Made by a program: the position numbers and the translations under genes. A stretch of DNA of 6,927 nucleotides from an uncultured Eggerthella sp. (lineage in GTDB: Bacteria; Actinomycetota; Coriobacteriia; Coriobacteriales; Eggerthellaceae): NCBI GenBank assembly GCA_902470405.1, contig CABRGJ010000045.1, positions 1 to 6,927 of the forward strand, in the 5' to 3' direction. Below the pieces are notes generated by a model. That model did no database searches and was not told the DNA's origin. It worked only from the letters and a program-made list of their open reading frames with translations. Below, one piece after another: positions 5,757-6,927 of the stretch (position 1 is the first letter of the stretch; each line of letters opens with the position of its first letter).

Positions 5757-6927
5757 CTACTCAGTCCTCTCAACCTCGACTACACGATAACCCTCGATAT
5801 GATCGCCGATCTTGATGTCTTGATAGCCTGCGATGCCGATACCGCATTCATAGCCACGGGCAACGCTCTTGACGTCGTCCTTGAAGCGACGGAGGCTTTC
5901 GATCTCCCCTTCGTAGACAACCGTGCCGTCGCGCACGATGCGTACCTGATCGTCGCGGCTGATCTCGCCTTCCAAGATATAACAACCAGCAACAACACCG
6001 ATCTTTGGCACCTTGAAGGTCTCGCGAACTTCCGCGATGCCCGTATCCTCTTCGACGATATCGGGAGAGAGCAGGCCAACACGAGCTGCGTTGATGTCTT
6101 CGATCGCCTGATAGATAACGCGATAGAGACGGATATCAACCTTCTCGCGCGTCGCAACATCACGCGTCTTGCCTGTCGGGCGCACGTTAAAGCCAATGAT
6201 AATCGCGTCGGATGCTGCTGCTAGTGTGACGTCGGTCTCGGTAATGCCACCGACCGCCGCATGGATGATATTGATCTTGACCTCGGACTGGTCCATCTTA
6301 TCGAACGCGTCACGCAGAGCCTCGATCGAACCTGCCACGTCAGCCTTGACGACCAGGTTAAGATCGGTGGTCTTACCTTCTTCGATGCGAGCGAACAGAT
6401 CGTCGAGATTCATATGCGAGCGCGCTTCCTGCTTCGCCAAACGCTCGCGCAATGCACGCTGTTCAGCCAAACGACGGGCATCGCGCTCATCTTCGAATAC
6501 GCGGAATTCATCGCCTGCGGTCGGAACGGAGTTCAGGCCTAAGATCTCGACTGGATCGGCTGGACGAGCCTCGTCGACGTGTATGCCTCGAGGATTGACG
6601 AGTGCGCGTACCTTGCCATATGAAGTGCCTGCTACGACCACATCGCCTGTCTTCAAGGTACCGCGATCGACAAGCACGGTAGCCACCGAACCGCGTCCCT
6701 TATCCAGATTCGCCTCGATAACGAAGCCAGATGCCAGTGCATTCGGATTCGCACGCAATTCGAGTACATCAGCTTGCAAGAGAATGGTCTCAAGCAGGTC
6801 ATCGATATGGAGATTCTGACGCGCAGAAACATCAACGAACATATTCTGGCCGCCCCACTCTTCAGGGATGATGCCATGCTCAGTCAGTTCGGTACGAACG
6901 CGCTCGGGCGTTGCTCCTGGCTTATCG
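5757..6927 (-). CDS. infB: Translation initiation factor IF-2 (C-terminal part, 5' end outside window)
   Basis: IF-2 is the GTPase that brings fMet-tRNA to the 30S subunit and promotes subunit joining. The frame is open from the window edge (first whole codon at 6926) to the TAG at 5759-5757, giving 389 residues. The visible part starts with Asp-Lys-Pro, the end of the NKID guanine-recognition motif, and then shows the SAR of motif G5 (visible residues 34-36). Next come the beta-barrel domain II ([18 protein letters not shown]), the charged linker helix, and domain III with the [10 protein letters not shown] and IIGFNVRP segments. The C-terminal fMet-tRNA-binding domain C2 follows, with [19 protein letters not shown] and [18 protein letters not shown]. 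The Met at 6842 is internal and not the start. The N-terminal domain and the G1-G3 motifs lie beyond the window. This is the first gene of the visible operon. Confidence 0.98.
   Translation of the reverse strand, partial: DKPGATPERVRTELTEHGIIPEEWGGQNMFVDVSARQNLHIDDLLETILLQADVLELRANPNALASGFVIEANLDKGRGSVATVLVDRGTLKTGDVVVAGTSYGKVRALVNPRGIHVDEARPADPVEILGLNSVPTAGDEFRVFEDERDARRLAEQRALRERLAKQEARSHMNLDDLFARIEEGKTTDLNLVVKADVAGSIEALRDAFDKMDQSEVKINIIHAAVGGITETDVTLAAASDAIIIGFNVRPTGKTRDVATREKVDIRLYRVIYQAIEDINAARVGLLSPDIVEEDTGIAEVRETFKVPKIGVVAGCYILEGEISRDDQVRIVRDGTVVYEGEIESLRRFKDDVKSVARGYECGIGIAGYQDIKIGDHIEGYRVVEVERTE

Noticed and set aside
5712..6224. 170-codon plus-strand frame across the rbfA/infB junction
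   Set aside because: It is antisense to two conserved genes and matches no family I know.
6169..6819. 216-codon open frame on the plus strand opposite infB
   Set aside because: The translation is Ser/Arg/Thr-rich low complexity, typical of an antisense shadow; the minus-strand IF-2 sequence is unambiguous.

Overview
The window looks like chromosome from a Gram-positive actinobacterium, most likely a Coriobacteriia member (Eggerthella/Cryptobacterium-like). Three things point there: moderate-to-high GC by eye, purine-rich Shine-Dalgarno sites with GTG starts, and protein textures that resemble that group. The placement is inferred from recalled protein families and was not tested by a search.

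The left third (1-2359, + strand) is a prenylated-FMN-dependent aromatic acid decarboxylase cluster in the order lpdD (3' end only) - lpdC (UbiD-type decarboxylase) - lpdB (UbiX-type flavin prenyltransferase). LpdB would attach a dimethylallyl group to FMN. LpdC would use the resulting prFMN to remove CO2 from a (poly)hydroxybenzoate; its sequence is closest to gallate/protocatechuate decarboxylases of the Lactobacillus LpdC type. LpdD is the small accessory partner. The striking feature is the start of lpdC. The expected N-terminus, with a good Shine-Dalgarno, begins at 272, but the rest of the protein is in another frame from 327 onward, and about ten family-typical residues are missing between the two. 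This looks like a roughly 29-bp frameshifting deletion in an otherwise intact gene.

The right two thirds (2360-6927, - strand) is the end of the conserved nusA-infB operon, read right to left: infB (5' end beyond the window), rbfA, an nrnA-like DHH phosphoesterase, truB and ribF. The genes are packed with gaps of 2 and 9 nt or overlaps of 8 and 17 nt, and several Shine-Dalgarno sites lie inside the preceding gene, so translational coupling is likely. The genes serve translation initiation, 30S maturation, nanoRNA/pAp turnover, tRNA pseudouridylation and FMN/FAD synthesis.

The two units converge with no spacer. The stop codons of lpdB and ribF abut as the palindrome TAGCTA (2357-2362), and a perfect 9-bp hairpin sits just inside the 3' end of ribF (2383-2405). 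RibF makes FMN, the substrate of LpdB, so an FMN producer and an FMN consumer lie tail to tail. No RNA genes, CRISPR arrays, insertion sequences or gene-free stretches over 300 bases were seen.
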